DNA of 64,000 nt from positions 23,126,001-23,190,000 of the forward strand of contig OZ234494.1 in NCBI GenBank assembly GCA_965153455.1, read 5' to 3'. Position numbers and translations under genes: made by a program. This document shows positions 34,982 through 48,399 of this stretch, one piece after another. The DNA comes from Sphagnum compactum. Its lineage: Eukaryota; Bryophyta; Sphagnopsida; Sphagnales. The notes beneath the pieces are model-generated. The model had not been told where the DNA came from. It was given only the letters and a program-made list of their open reading frames with translations, and made no database searches. Numbering within the stretch: the stretch's first letter is position 1; each line of letters begins with the position of its first letter.

Positions 34982-35501
34982 ATTTTGTGATGTAGCCAAA
35001 GTGGCGATCATCGACAGGAAGATTTAGCCAAATTTGGCTACTACGTAAATATGACAGTTAAAACAATTTATTCTTCTATATTTTTGGCTACCTACTTGAA
35101 CCATGTATAGAAATGGGGTGATTTTTCTTAAGTTTTGATCGGATTCTGGCTAATGAAAATCTCCAAAAAAAGAATTGATTTTAGATTTTTTTTAATTTTT
35201 AATTTCTCTTTTTGGCTACAGAGAGCCAGGAAAAAGACAGTGGCTGAGTTTCAGCCTTGCTTGCTTTGTTGGCTATAGACAGCGAAAGTGCTACATTACA
35301 AAATAATAAGTGCTAAAACCATGTGCTTTTTGGGATTTTCAATAGCCAGAAGTTGAAAAATTTAAGAAAAATCGCCAGATTTCTATACATGGTTCAAGTA
35401 GGTAGCCAAAAATATAGAAGAATAATTTTCTTAACTTTCATATTTACCTTGTAGCCAAATTTGGCTAAATCTTCCTGTGGATGATCGCTACATCACAAAA
35501 T
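34982..35501. mobile_element. 520-bp foldback element, family R2 (complete copy)
   Basis: Two arms of about 165-180 bp are inverted copies. The left starts ATTTTGTGATGTAGCCAAAG, with GGAAGATTTAGCCAAATTTG and CTACCTACTTGAACCATG inside; the right end read backwards starts ATTTTGTGATGTAGCGATCA and follows the same course. The arms surround ~170 bp of unique sequence. Long terminal inverted repeats, no coding capacity and partial relatives at 41,028, 53,440 and 63,395 indicate a non-autonomous foldback/MITE-type DNA element. Confidence 0.8.
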
Positions 35502-35900
35502 CCAAAAAAACACTGCAGTGAGTCTAGCCTAGCCTAGCATAGCCTAGCCTAGCCTAGTCAATATTCGAAGGGGGTAGGTAGGTAGGTACCTACCTAGTAG
35601 GTAGCATGAAGCAATGGGAGCGCAGCGTAGGCCGTGCAAGGCAGATAGGACAGAAGAAGAAGACCGGCAGGGGGAGGGTAGGAAGAACGCACGCGGCGGC
35701 GACCGCTTTGTCGCTTGCGGGATGCTCTCCCGTCTTCATCGATCTTCTGCAATGCCGATCGCTACAGTGCTCATTGCAACACCCACAAGCAACTTCTTCT
35801 GTTCCTGCTCTTCTTCTGCAGTTCAATCATTTTTGTGGTAGTGGCCAAACATTGATTTGTATTATGTGATCAAAATGGTGTATGTACTTTAAAGTGGCTT
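35502..35900. repeat. CCTAG and GGTA short repeats, then a G+C-rich patch
   Basis: GCCTAGCCTAGC-type pentamers (35,523-35,557) are followed by GGTAGGTAGGTAGGTACCTACC, a GGTA tract meeting its own reverse complement (35,573-35,603). A short G+C-rich patch follows (35,610-35,840) with several overlapping open frames of about 70-80 codons on both strands and no family resemblance. The patch could be a transcription start region, but no gene follows. Confidence 0.5.
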
Positions 35901-38900
35901 AATTTTTGTAAAAAATAAGAGCACAAAACTCCATTCTGTACTATTAAATTTCTGGTTTTTTTTTGGTATCATGGGTTCAATGGTAATAAAGTTCATTTAT
36001 CAAAAGCAATAAATTTCATATTAATAGGAACCCACCTACATATTCCAAATATATGCACCTCTAGAAAAAGAAATTTTAAATTTGAAAAAAAATACAACTA
36101 TGTTAGGGACTTATGAAAATATGGTTCAATTTGACCATTCAAAAGTCATTAATTAGAATGTGACTATGATTTTTGAAGGAAGACTTTCACATAACATTTT
36201 ATTATTTGATGTTACACCATATATTAAGTCGCTATAGATAATTTGAAATGAAATTCAATATGAACCTTTTTATTCTGTACCATTTCAGTCTATCAACCAA
36301 TCCATAATTTTGTATTTCAAAAGTCCATTGTGAAAGTGGGTGCACTTTTATTGAAAAATAATTACATAGTTATTTTCATAATCAAGTTGTTAGTGTATAA
36401 TCAATTTCAACTTCTCAATTTGATAAGCTTTATTATTTGTTGAAGGTGTCCAAAGAAAATGAACTCTACAAATATGGGCATTGGTTAAAAAAGTGACCCA
36501 CCTTAGTGTGTATTCACCCTATGGTTGGATGGAATTTAAGGCAAAAAATGGGCATTTGTCATCTTGAATCTAAATTACATTTATAGTTCAAGAATGAACA
36601 ATCTATAAGCTATCTAATATTTATTAATTTAAGATTTGTAATTGTTTATCAATTTTCAAATAGAAGGCCAACCTATAATGTAGCATTTTTTATCACTTTG
36701 GGTTTCACAATACCACATTTGAGGGTCCAATTCTTTTTGAAGTAGTCTTAATCCATCTCTTAAAAGGTAAAACACAATTCTTTAAAAAGAGTTTCAAAGA
36801 TTTTCAATACTCAATTTCGTATTTTGTGACAAACAAACATAAGATTTTCCATTGCATTAATTAAAAATTTTCCTTTCAAATGAAAAATAATGACAATTTA
36901 TAAATGATGTGCCACATGCCATGTCCCATAGATGTTTAGTGGGTGAATTAAAATAGATTCCAACATTCTTTAAAACATGTTAAATACTTGTAGCACATGG
37001 GTCAATTTGAAAAGTCCGTTGTCAAAATTTTAATTAATTTTATAAAATTCAATTTGACACCTAGTTTTAATTATATTTATCTTCCACAAAGGTTGAAATA
37101 TCATTTAGAAAATCAATAGAAGTTGAGTATTAATTAAGTGTCATTCATAAACAAAGGTAGCATCACAAATAACAACATGAATTATTATTTATGCTTCAAC
37201 TTGCACATACAATGTTAGTAATTTGCCTACATGGCTTGCACATACAACATGTTCTTCACAAGGTTATCACTAATGGTAAGCCTAGTGATTAGTTTTTTTC
37301 AGTTTTCAAGAAATTTATGAAATTCAAATATTCTTGTGTTTATTTTCAATTGTAACTTCTTCCTTCGAAACCTAAGGTGAGAACTTAACAATTTATAAGA
37401 AAATCTCATTTCAACCATTAATCACAAGCTCCATTTATCATTCAGCTTTAAGTTTGTCACAAAGTGTGCACAAAACTACAACAATGAAAAAGCTCCATCT
37501 TGTTTGTGCATAATTTTTATAGAACTCCTCAACTTACATTCTTTTCCTTGCACAAAACAACACATCACAATTGGATGAGTATTGTGACGATACATGTGTG
37601 CATCAATGTTTATGGGCATAGGTAGAAAAAGAGAATTGTTAAAAAACAAAAACCAATCATTTCAACAAAAGCATTGAAGCTATGACCAAATGAAGTTCTA
37701 GCATTGATAAAAAGTAAATGCCTTTAGCACATGACTCAAAAAGAGTTAACAAATCCAAAAGCACATATGGTTATTTTTGCACAAAAATGGAACAAAATCA
37801 CAAAAAATCTCTAGAAGGTCATTCATGTTAAAGAGCCAAGAACTAAAAAAATGTGTAAAGGTAAGCAGAACATATTAAAATTTTGATGTCATGAAACTTG
37901 CAAATTACCCCAAAGGAATCAAACATAACTTGTTGGTTTGGGATTTAACAATAATAAAGGAGTGTAACAACAACCATTTACCTTGTTAATTCATTAAGAA
38001 GAACTATGATAATTTGAAACATTCCAAGGAGAATAAACAATTAATGCACTTATTCATGTGACAAATTTGCAAGTTGAAGGCAATGCAAATTATGTTGAGC
38101 CTACTTTGAAAGTAAACACAAGAGGCGAGGATTCTATAAAACCACTTTCATTCATGCAAGATTTCATCGATGATGACAATGAAACACCTAAATAACGGGT
38201 GGTTGCAAGGTAGGGTGGTTTGTTTTTATGTCACACTACAATTTTTTTATAGAATAACAAACATTTACCTACTATTAACATGCCATAAAATTAAAAATTC
38301 CAAATGTGTGATTATATTTAGATTGTCAACTTGAATAAAAATACATCTATATTATTAAAAAAACATATATGCACCAAATATGTAATAATGGACTTTTGAA
38401 GTTGAAAAATACGAATTGATTTTTTGTCTATGCTTCTCTCTATGTGCAATTTTGTGTATAGTTTTCATTTGGGACATTTTATAATAACTCCATATATGAT
38501 ATATTAAAGCAAAAGGACCATAGATGCAAAAGATTTGCTAAAATTTAAACAAAAAAATAAAGACTTTTGAATTGCCTAGAATGGGTCATATTTTTATTAA
38601 TCCATATCATAGTCATTGTTTTATGAATTTTAAAAAAAAATCTCTTAACATGTATGATAAAAAGTTAATTAAAATGGCCTCTTTTTGTATGGACTTTTGA
38701 AGCTCATTAACCATAGTGTAATTCCTAATTTAAACAATGATATCACATTAAAATGACATTTTAACATGACATTATGGACTTTTAGGGAATGGTGTATTTG
38801 GCAAAAATGAGTCACCTTAGTTTGCAACCACCCCAATGTTAAACAAAACAACAAAACAATGTTTAACCTATTGTGAATTTTATGGTATTATTAAGTCTTT

Positions 38901-41027
38901 TGATAACCCTCAACATGGTGATGGTTCTTATGTTAATCTTTCAAATTCACAACATCTCATCATAAGTATTATGTCAACCTTTTGAATGTTCCTAAATGTA
39001 TTTCCTATGATGTTCCTTCCTTGATATATTTGTTTGTTGTACAACACTTGTCAAGGAAGAAACAATGATATGACTTGGAGAAGATTAAAAGATTTGATAA
39101 ATAAGGAATTTAATAATGAAAAAAAAATTATTGCTTGAACAAGGCATGATGCAAGTTAAATATGAAATGAACTAAAATTATCAGGCCACAACTTGTGTTG
39201 GTGAGATTGAAAGGTGGTGCATTTTGAACCTTTTACTATAACATTCAATGGAACTATCTAAAAGACCATCAACCTTCTAAAAAATTTCATCAGTTCAAGT
39301 TTTTAATTATTTTTTTGATATTATACGTTAAAAAAATTTCGTCAACCATTACTATATTTATTTATGGCCAACATCTTATTGCAATGAAAAAATTCAACCC
39401 TATGAACAAGCTTATATAATGAACATGCAACACAAATTCCAACATGCACTACACACCTGTAACATGTATCCTTACCTTCACAAAGTGCTTTAGTTTCTCA
39501 GTCAGTCGAAACATGAAAGCTTCAACTCTAAAGTGTTTGATCCATCTTGAGTCATTAGGAAATGAGAATACCAAATGATAGACATGATTTGATGCAATCA
39601 CCAAGGTCCTTATTAAACAACATCTTGTTGATAATTCTTTTGATGGAGAACCAAAGAACTCAACATTGTATGGAAGGAAGTTTCACACTTGAAACATGAT
39701 TTGGAATTTGAAAATTTGTAAATAGGTGGTAGTTAACTTAACCTACTTAATTATGTTAATTTAACCTACTTAATTAACTTAATCCCTTAAGCATGCATAT
39801 AGGTTACAAGTATAAGGAATTGAACCTCTCACTTTAACAATGATAAACCAAATCTTTACCAATGAATTCCACCACCAAACAATGACAAGAGATTGTCAAG
39901 TTTTTTATTTCACTTGTTTGTTTAGATAAATAAATAAGAAGATTAAATAAATAATAAATAGGTTGAAGGTAAGTAGGTAGAAGATGTGAAAGGTAGGTAC
40001 ATAGGTATGTAGGGGGTAGGAGATAAATAGGTAGGTACATGTACAAAATCAAGTAGGTAGACCTAAGGATATAAATACATAAACCTAGGTAGACCTATCC
40101 TAGGTAGGTAAATGAACCTAGGTATAAAATATGTAAACTTAGGCAAACTTAAATAGATAGGTAAATAAAATCTGTTATTTACTCAGCCTAGGTAGTATTT
40201 ATGTAAGTAGATAGGCCTAAACCAAGGTGGTCAAGTTTTTTTCAACTTGATTAGATTTTTAATTTGATAGATAATCAAATAGATCATTTAAACAAATTCA
40301 CTAGTCAAAAAATACAGATGTCATTTAAGCCTCAAGGCCTATAATCGAAACGAAATTGAACATTAATGAAGGTGGACAAGACAATCAACTTGAATAGCTT
40401 AAAAAACAATGAATTATAATAGTGAAATAAACCCTTTAAAACTACCTCTATCTAATGATAGTTATTTGTTTAAAAAATCATTGCAAGTACCTTACTTGCA
40501 TATGTGAACTACACTTTAGTTAGAAATTGCCACCAATTGCATTTTCATGAAGTTAAAAGGGGATTGAATAATCTACGTTTGAAATAATAAAAAAATCAAT
40601 ATTATTATTTTTCGTCAAGTTTGTGACTTTCTTATGTGCACACACTCAATCATTGTTTGATTTTTAAATCTTTTTTTGATGAAAGTAATAAACAAGACCC
40701 ATTGAATGGGGACACATGAACACAATGAAAGAAAAAAAACTTACTTATATATATATTTTAGAATTTTCAACACAACTATTGGATATTTATCAAACAAATT
40801 TTAAGATCATAAATTATTTAATTAATGTTGATCTGGCCCAAGTATTGCAATATATATATGTCATGGAAAGACTTCAAACAAGGTTTTTGTGGGAAGCTAA
40901 TTTAGCAATGAAATAGGAGTACAAAACTACAAAACATAAATTAACTACTTGTTAACCCAGATAACTAAGGTGATGGTTTGGACATCTGGGCCGAATCTTT
41001 TCCAATGTTTTTTATTAGGAATTTTTG
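35901..41027. other. Intergenic A+T-rich region
   Basis: Five kilobases without a recognisable gene. Sub-features are a short direct repeat of TTAACCTACTTAATTA at 39,733-39,775 and scattered GGTAGGTA/ACCTAGGTA tracts at about 39,960-40,200, matching tracts at 35,573 and 59,020-59,180. No RNA gene seen. Confidence 0.45.
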
Positions 41028-41155
41028 TTTGTAGCCAAAGTGGCTTTCATTCATAGGAAGATGTAGAAAAAACGGCAACGATCCATTGGCATGTTTAGCC
41101 AAATCTGGCTATAAACCATATATGAAGTACAAATTTTTAATCATCTTTCTAAAAC
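41028..41155. mobile_element. Family R2 element, partial copy
   Basis: GTAGCCAAAGTGGC, an AGGAAGATGTAG variant, TTTAGCCAAATCTGGCTA and ATGAAGTACAAATTTTTAAT align in order with one arm of the foldback element at 34,982. The second arm is missing. Confidence 0.5.
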
Positions 41156-41847
41156 TCGTATCATCAAGGACCCTTAGACCCACACCCTTAAGTGTGAAGC
41201 AAACTCAGGCCGCCATAGCATTTTCCACTTTGTTTACTACACAAGATGTAATCACAAGTTTGGATGTCATTTCCAGACTATATGGGCTTGTTCCAAACAT
41301 CAACTACTAATGGTTATATTGAAAGGACATAGGATGAAATGTTACTATGTCCAGCAAGTGAGTCTCTTCAACGGCAAACATTATTACAAATGCCAAGAAT
41401 TACAAATTGGAGGGGAGAATCGTTTGGATAAATTTCCATATCCAAAGGCCTTTCATGTTCTGATTCCTTGGTCTTTTCTTGTCCAATGTAAGCTCAAATT
41501 AAGCATGTCATTGAGTTGAATGTCCCATATAAGCTCAAGATTGAATGGCAAACTTGAGCTTGTATTGAACACTCAACCCAATAGCATGCTCGACAATTTC
41601 ATACCCATTGGTTGCTTTTCACCTGGCTATCTGCTGATTGTAGTTTGGGACTTCAGATTGTGGAAATAGAGAGTTTGATATGAAGACTTACTTCATTACA
41701 GAAACAAGTCTTGAACTCATCATCCACAGAGCTGTCTCCACATGTTTCACTTTGTTTAGCTTTCTGGAGAGGGGAATTGAATTCCAATACAGGGAATGAC
41801 CCATGTCAGGAATCTTTTTAGTTGGTTTTCAAGTAGCCCACTCCCTC
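41156..41847 (-). other. 3' flank of the VOC gene, nothing else recognised
   Basis: Between the R2 remnant and the stop codon at 41848. The part nearest the gene is likely 3' UTR. No separate coding signal. Confidence 0.4.
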
Positions 41848-43793
41848 CTATTCCACATGGTACTTAGCAAAGAGGTTCTGAGGATTGGTCATAGCCTTGA
41901 ATTCCAAGGCATTTCCACTGGTGTCCTTGAAGAACATTGTCCACTGCATGAAGATTAACAACACAAAAATTGAGTCAATTTTTCACACTTGTGCACTATC
42001 TTTCTTTTCAACATGACAACAGGGACAACAAGATTCTGTAAGCTGAAAACTCTTACTTCCAGAACCTAAACTTCCACCTTCCTGATCAAGAAACAAACTT
42101 GGAGGAAGCAGAGAAGCCCAAATGATAAGAACACTACCTGTTCCCCCGGTTGGCCTTTGAAGCGGATATGGGGCTCTATGATGAACTTGACACCTGCTGC
42201 TTGCACCCGTTCAGCCAAGGCCCCAAAGTCATCCACAGACATCGCTAGTCCAAAATGTGGCACTGGAACTGGGTCCCCATCTGTGGCAACAAGGAACAAC
42301 CTATTTCTTTACCCAGTCTTTTCATTGCATTCCAATATTTGGATTCATTTCCAATGACACAGATGCAATCAAAGTGATAAGAAATGAACCAAGGAGTTCA
42401 AAATTGGATGCATGAGTTGGAATTGTTGGCAGATCAGAATCTGATCCATTGTGAAAGTTGTCAACATTTGTGCATGCATCCATAAAGAAGCCAGTAATGT
42501 GTGCTTTGTAGAAACCAGAAACCAGGGGAAAAAGTTCTGAGTCTCTACCAACAGCATTGGCAGTGGTAGCAGCATTGTAGTTGCGCACCTCATGACACAC
42601 CACCTGCTTCACAAATGCATTAGTGACCAGACAAAAACTCCCAGAGCCATCAACTCACCTCTCCACAAATGTTTTGGCCATGGACAATTGCCATAAGTGT
42701 GCCCCAAATTCAACCTCTTGGTGTTGCCATTTTGCTTTCCAGCCATTGTGAATGTCAACCTCAGCAGATTGAAATTCTCTTTACCTTTTGAATTTTGCAA
42801 CTTTCAAATTCACTGCATTCTCAGTTTGATTTGGTCATACTGGGATGCATCATAAAATCATCCTGGAGCTGTAGGCATGGTATGTATGTGCAAGATTTCT
42901 GGAAGTCCTCAATTTTATCATACTTGGGTGCCATCGTAAACCCTACTCTTGGAGCTGCATGCATAGTATATGTGTGCAATATTTCATGAAGAAAAGGGAG
43001 GGAATCAGCAAAGATACCTGGTGGCCAAACAAGTTGAAATCAACCCAAGTTTTTGCTGATCGACCTTCTGGACAACCCAAAACTCTGCAAAGAATTCAGC
43101 TAAAAAGGTTTATTAAGCAAACAGCTTCAGTGGCATCATAGAGCTGGGAGGCTTTTTTGTGTGACACAAATACATGGCATGACATTCACAGGAAAGATCC
43201 TTTGGTGGCAGGCAGGCAGGGGTTCCACAGCATGCATGTTGAGAGGAAAAAAAATAACATACCCCCCAAAGAATTCCCTAGCTGCTTTGATGTCATGCAC
43301 AGGGATAGCCAGATGGAAAGGAGTTGAAGCCATGGTACTATTTATCAAGCCCTCTTCTCTAGAATCTCCCTCATACCTGGAACTGCAAAAGAAAGCAATT
43401 TTTAAAAATACAATAATATATTTATTATATAAAGCAAAACGAGCACCATGAATCCCAAGCATGAATTTCTTTCTCTCATGAAATTGAAACCTCAGCAACA
43501 ACAGAAGAGATCGGGTCTTAGCAGAAGAGATGAGATCTTAACCTTTGGGTAGAAGAACCCGAGACGAGTATAGGGTTCAAACGCGTATTGCAATCGAGCT
43601 TGTAAGCTCCAGGAGCTTGAAAGCGAAGAAGAGGACGTTTAGATCCTCCTCCAAAGCGTGAGGACGACGAATAAGCTGGTAGAGAAGAAGATACTGCAAC
43701 AAGCGAGACATGATATTGTGGAGAGGGAGTGGGAAAAGAACCACAATCTAAGAGGGAGTGCATCATTCCTCCTCCTGTTACTACCATCGCCAT
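41848..43793 (-). CDS. Glyoxalase/VOC-superfamily protein, probably organelle-targeted
   Basis: Six exons on the minus strand: 43793-43543, 43382-43263, 43084-43018, 42603-42549, 42280-42138, 41943-41848; phases agree and give 243 aa. The domain begins [19 protein letters not shown], followed by [58 protein letters not shown] and the terminal [20 protein letters not shown]. This is the paired beta-alpha-beta-beta-beta layout of vicinal-oxygen-chelate proteins; the histidines in FHLAIPV and PHFGLAM and the glutamate in LEFKAM are likely metal ligands. Plant relatives are annotated glyoxalase/dioxygenase-like with unproven substrates. About 90 residues rich in Ser and aromatic residues precede the domain and suggest a transit peptide. 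The ATG at 43793 has a strong context; ATGs at 43787 and further in are alternatives. Exon 4 is only 55 nt. Confidence 0.88.
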
Positions 43794-44728
43794 CCTCTTC
43801 TCTGCCAAAGATCCTCTCCCCTTCTCCTCTCCTGTCACCCCACACCTCACACACAAAAACAGTCCAAATACTCTTTCTAGTGCAGCAAACAAAGTGCGAC
43901 AAATGAAATGTAGCAAAAGCAAAGCAAAGCAAGAGCTTTCAACCCTAAAAAATACTAAAGACCATCATCACCCACTTGCCTCTTTCTCTCTGGTTCTCAA
44001 CACTCTTTCTGACCCATTTGCTTTCAACGCAAATCTTGAAATCTTGAAGTTGTGTCATGCAAAAAGACATGCAAAGTGGAGTTAGATAGTACATATTGTG
44101 TATGTGGAGTGAGGTGTTGAGATTCAGTACAGAAGTTCTGAGTGGTAATCCTACAGTGTTTTTTTTCGCCTTTCAAAATTTTGCCACTTTTTTATTGTGT
44201 CAAAAGTTTGTCATCACTTTGTTGTTGTTTGTAGACAAACTTTGGAAAGTATTTTTATAATTGTTGTCAAATAATGCTAACTCTACTATGGGATTCTCAT
44301 TGCCTACTACTTCAAAAAAATTGAAGAGTAAACGCTGAACCTAATGTAAAATCTCTTGAAGTCTTTGAAAAGACATGTCAACTGGAGAGTTCGTGAAATG
44401 TTATGATTTTGAGTATAGTAATTGCAAAGTATTACTCTTATTTACAATAGCAAATCACCAAATCAAAATCAGATTACTGTATGTTTTGCTCGGGCAATTG
44501 TGAGGCAAAATCCAACCTCGTGAACATGGAGAATGGTGACCCATGTTCAACAAGTTCGAGATTCAAACCTTAACAAATCTGATAAGGTCAGATTAAAACT
44601 TTTGTTTTTCCCAACTTGACCTCTTGAGAATTGTTTAACACCAAACATTGGTGACAGGTTCAATGTTGTTGTGGAAGTGAGTAGTACTAGTAGACAAGGT
44701 TGTGGTAAGTTCCCTTTTAAGCAGCTTA
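43794..44728. other. VOC gene upstream region and intergenic
   Basis: The first 150 bp are GA-rich on the minus strand (GAGGAGAAGGGGAGAGGATC-like) and probably hold the VOC leader and promoter. Beyond that the sequence is A+T-rich with no gene. Confidence 0.4.
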
Positions 44729-45046
44729 TTGGCCTTGCCTACCAAGGCAAGGATATTGTGTTTCGATTCATTATGGAGTATAGTAGCTTAAGGGATTTTG
44801 TCCCCTAGGTAATAATAATAGGTCTATTTTTATATGAGGATTTTTGAAAGATGATATTTTGACTTGTGTTGAAACTTGAGATTAATTCTAGAGTTATAAT
44901 GTCTTGAAAGATTTTGGTTTCTTTTTAGAGGATTTTTTGAAGATTATATTTCTGCATGGTGAAATATTTGAGTTTTCATATTTCTTCTTTTGCCTTCACA
45001 TACTTTATAATGTAAATGGCAAGGCCACAGTGTGACACACCCCTTG
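44729..45046 (+). mobile_element. Dispersed ~320-bp element, family R1, copy 3
   Basis: The best-preserved ends of the family: it starts TTGGCCTTGCCTACCAAGGC and ends AATGGCAAGGCCACAGTGTG plus ACACACCCCTTG. It has the same length as copy 1 (318 bp) with many substitutions in between. Non-coding. Confidence 0.7.
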
Positions 45047-46619
45047 TCTTGGTTAATGTTGTTGCCAATGATATTTTTGCTCTTTGCTTTCCTCAGTGTT
45101 CAAGTTCCAAATGTCCCATTGACATCATCCATCATGACATAAGCTTCTTTTCCTTGTGATGGATGCCAAACACTTTGTCTAAAGAAAAGCACTCTTCATT
45201 CTATTGGGTCTCCCTATAGTGAAAAGACTTTGCATTGGTGTAGGATTTGAGCACAAAATTTTGGCTCCAACTTTACCCAATGCATGAATGACATCTGCAG
45301 TACTATGTGCGCTTATTATGGATGGGCATTCTCCATAAGACGCAGTCATTATGCCATGAGCTGCTTGGTGGCTGCTTCTTCCATCTCAACTGACATTACC
45401 AAAGTAAGCCTCATGGAGCTTCAAAGCTTGTACTAAACAATAAGGAAGCAAATCAAACCACCATATTGAAACGAATTGATATGCAATTCAGAGTATCAAC
45501 AAAGGAGCTATGTTTACTGGGATTACAGAACCTATACATATATATATATATATATATAGGTAATGATCTGCACATCAGGATAAATACAAGAAGACAGGTA
45601 ATACAACAAGAGTGCATTAAAATTGGAAATGCTCTTTATTTGGGTCTCAACAAAACTTTGAACTTGATGAATTCACCATAGTGGCATAGACTCTGAATTT
45701 TAAACCTTGCAACAATGGCAGATTGTACAAAGCAAATGGGGCATCAACAGCATAACAGTTGCATCAGTAACCACAAAATTAACCAGAATAACATGACCAT
45801 ACTCGCCACCAGGTTTTCAGTTCACAATTGGAGGGGGTAGCAGACTCTATTTTGATGGCTTACAACACACCAGCAATGCAACATCCAATTGGGAGCACAG
45901 CTATAAAACACTGTCATTTCATGCTTCCAATAATCTGAAGATGTTCAATCAGAGAACTTCTCAATCTAGATGGTTCTGCAATTTAGCCTAAACCCTTAGT
46001 AGCAATTTGGTGTGTAAAATGATCTTTGTAAGTTGATGCATATCTGCATATTAATTCAATCTTGTGTTGGAAGTCTTAAAAGAAGAACTCATAATCATGT
46101 TTTGTTTCCATGTTATCTACAGGCTCAGAAACCATCAGTGCAATGCAATATTGCAAAAATAACAAGTGTAACAGTTGACAGCGTTATTGCATAAACAGAA
46201 TTACTATACTAATATGCACATGATTACCGCCTTGGCAACAGAAAAGAAGACTAGCCTGCAATGGTGTTATATGACAACACAATTACAACATTTGCATGCA
46301 CCTGTTTTCCTCTCAGTAGGTATTAGGAAGGAAACAAACAAGGTGCACATGATCTGACTCATCCAACACCTGGTCTTGAAGAGAAACCTGAGGAGGTCCT
46401 ACCATCACAATTAGAATGCCCAGTAGGTGTTTAAAACTGTTGCTGAAATTACTCATCTTTCACTCTCCTGACTTTCTCCCCTGCTTGCAACACATCTTGC
46501 TGAATTTTTGTCACCCGGAATATCAACCTGCCAAAGATGAGCCCTACCAGAATAAGTACACAGCCACTATTTGTTCACTCCTTGTTTCACTATTCTGATA
46601 AACCCATTACACTCAACTC
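45047..46619. other. Intergenic / 3' flank of the BAP31-like gene
   Basis: No gene recognised. A (TA)n tract flanked by CCTATA...TATAGG at 45,531-45,561 forms a palindrome. Sequence from about 46,100 to 46,619 has gene-like base composition and may be 3' UTR of the neighbouring minus-strand gene. Confidence 0.4.
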
Positions 46620-47494
46620 TTAAAAGAATTCATAGAAGGGCCTTAGAAGTTGGAACATCTCCACTGCTACTTTGAAATCAGCAATAAAGAGAGCTAAGAG
46701 GTAAAGCACATACCAATACAGAAAAGCTGCTGCAATCGCCAAAAGTGCATTACGCTCTGACTTGAAAACCTGCATGCACCATGGATATGTAAGATATAAG
46801 GACAAGGAAAGTAGAGATGTTCGACGAAGGTATCATCAACCTAAGGTCCCATCAAAACTGGGAACAAAGTGGATCCATAGCCCAAAACCTAGTGGAAAAA
46901 AACTTATTTCAGAAGCAAAAAGCAAACTTTCTTTTACAGAACCAAAACAATTGGTGGTAGCATCCAGTTGAAATGTACGAGTATGGTAACCCAACCCTAT
47001 AACTAGACACCATTATGCCACCAGTGTCTCTAGACAGTCTAAAATAGCCACCAAACAACACATATGACTGCATGCATCTGAGAGACTACAAAAGGCTCTT
47101 ACAGATCTTTGAAAGCGATCTCTCTCCAATGTGGTGCATACATCCTGGGTACAAGTGATGCGATGTTCATACTTCCAGTATACCTCTGCATTATCATATT
47201 GCCAACACTGAAAGTTGTTATCACCATACAGAGAAACTCACAACTACAATGCAATTGCCACACAGATCCCATGCAGTTGAGTGCTCAAAAACTAGGGTTG
47301 AAAGAAGTTGTGGGAAACTGACCCAGGAGTTGAAAAATGGCAAATGGGACAATGGCCAAGCCAGGTTGCAAAATTTTGCGCACAAAGTCCACCACCTTTT
47401 GGGCAAGTGGCCGAGGCAGTGGAGCTGTCAATAGCAACAGAATGACCACCTCTGCACCTACCACCACACCCAACAACATCCATTGCAATGCCAT
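46620..47494 (-). CDS. BAP31-like ER membrane protein (short plant form)
   Basis: Three exons on the minus strand: 47494-47323, 47185-47103, 46769-46620; phases agree and give 134 aa. It starts MALQWMLLGVVVGAEVVILL, a membrane segment, then KVVDFVRKILQPGLAIVPFA with a second one running into FQLLE, the loop VYWKYEHRITCTQDVCTTLE, and KSERNALLAIAAAFLYWYVL as a third. Short plant proteins of this type share the QLL-YWK-EHR and CT-ERDR blocks and resemble the membrane part of B-cell-receptor-associated protein 31, an ER export and quality-control factor. Length fits the plant family (~130 aa). There is no C-terminal KKXX signal: it ends RPFYEFF. The second exon start was chosen by phase (acceptor ATGCAG before 47185). 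The function in plants is inferred. Confidence 0.85.
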
Positions 47495-48180
47495 GTTTGA
47501 ATTCTTGTGACCTCTGACCAAGCCTGAATCTGTTTCCTGCCAATTCCACACACACAAAAAACTGAATAATTTAGCTCTTTGGCAGCAGAACCACATCCAT
47601 ATCACACTACAACTGCACGCACACTACACTACACACACAAACTCCAATTCCACAAACTGCTCCAATGATATAACCTAATCTGCATGTGTCTGGATGATGT
47701 TCCTTTCGGCAACTTGTGAGCAAAATGCTCAGAATCAGCAAAAATTGACAAACACAGAACAAAACTAATTCACTGCAGGAGACAACACCTCAGTTATGTT
47801 ACTTTCTAAACCCTACAAATCAATTCCTCCACTTCGGCTATCGATTACACAAATATAAGCTCAAGCAAAACTTGCATCGACTTACATGAAAATGTCGAGA
47901 TCAGGTCACCGGCAAAAATTTCTGCAACGGAAAACTTGCAAGGAAAAAGCAAAGCATACAAATGTTTGAGGAAAACAGAATTGCGAACGTGAAAAGACAA
48001 AGAAAAAGAAAACCGTATTTTGGACACAATCCACCCACCTCAACAACTTTGCCGACGGAGCTTTCGCACACCGTCTCTCCACACAACAGCAAAACTTCGA
48101 ATGCAGATCGATCTTTCGCGCAGGAAAAAGCTTGCAAGATACCTCCCTTTCAAGACAAGTTCACCAAATCCTGAAGAAAA
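47495..48180 (-). promoter_or_regulatory. Upstream/leader region of the BAP31-like gene
   Basis: Gene-like base composition continues for about 650 bp upstream of the start codon. A splice-acceptor-like AATTGGCAG about 50 bp upstream of the ATG suggests an intron in the 5' UTR. No coding frame is convincing. Confidence 0.35.
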
Positions 48181-48188
48181 ACAAGAAT

Positions 48189-48395
48189 GAAATGTGGACA
48201 CCAGTCCAACTAAGTGCACCAAAACCAAGAAGGAAATGTGGACACGAGTGCAACTAAGCGCACCAAACCCTAAAAAGAAACCGAGAAGGAAATGTGGACG
48301 CGAGTGCAACTAAGCGCACCAAACCCTAGAAAGGAAACCAAGAATGAAATGTGGACACGAGTGCAACTAAATGCACCAAACCCTAATTTCACAAC
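48189..48395. repeat. Minisatellite with telo-box motifs
   Basis: Four units beginning GAAATGTGGACACGAGTGCA at 48,189, 48,233, 48,289 and 48,346 (spacing 44, 56 and 57 bp), each continuing ACTAAGCGCACCAAACCCTA. The AAACCCTA core is the plant telo-box, a known promoter motif. It lies 0.7-0.9 kb upstream of the BAP31-like start codon. Confidence 0.85.
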
Positions 48396-48399
48396 AAAG

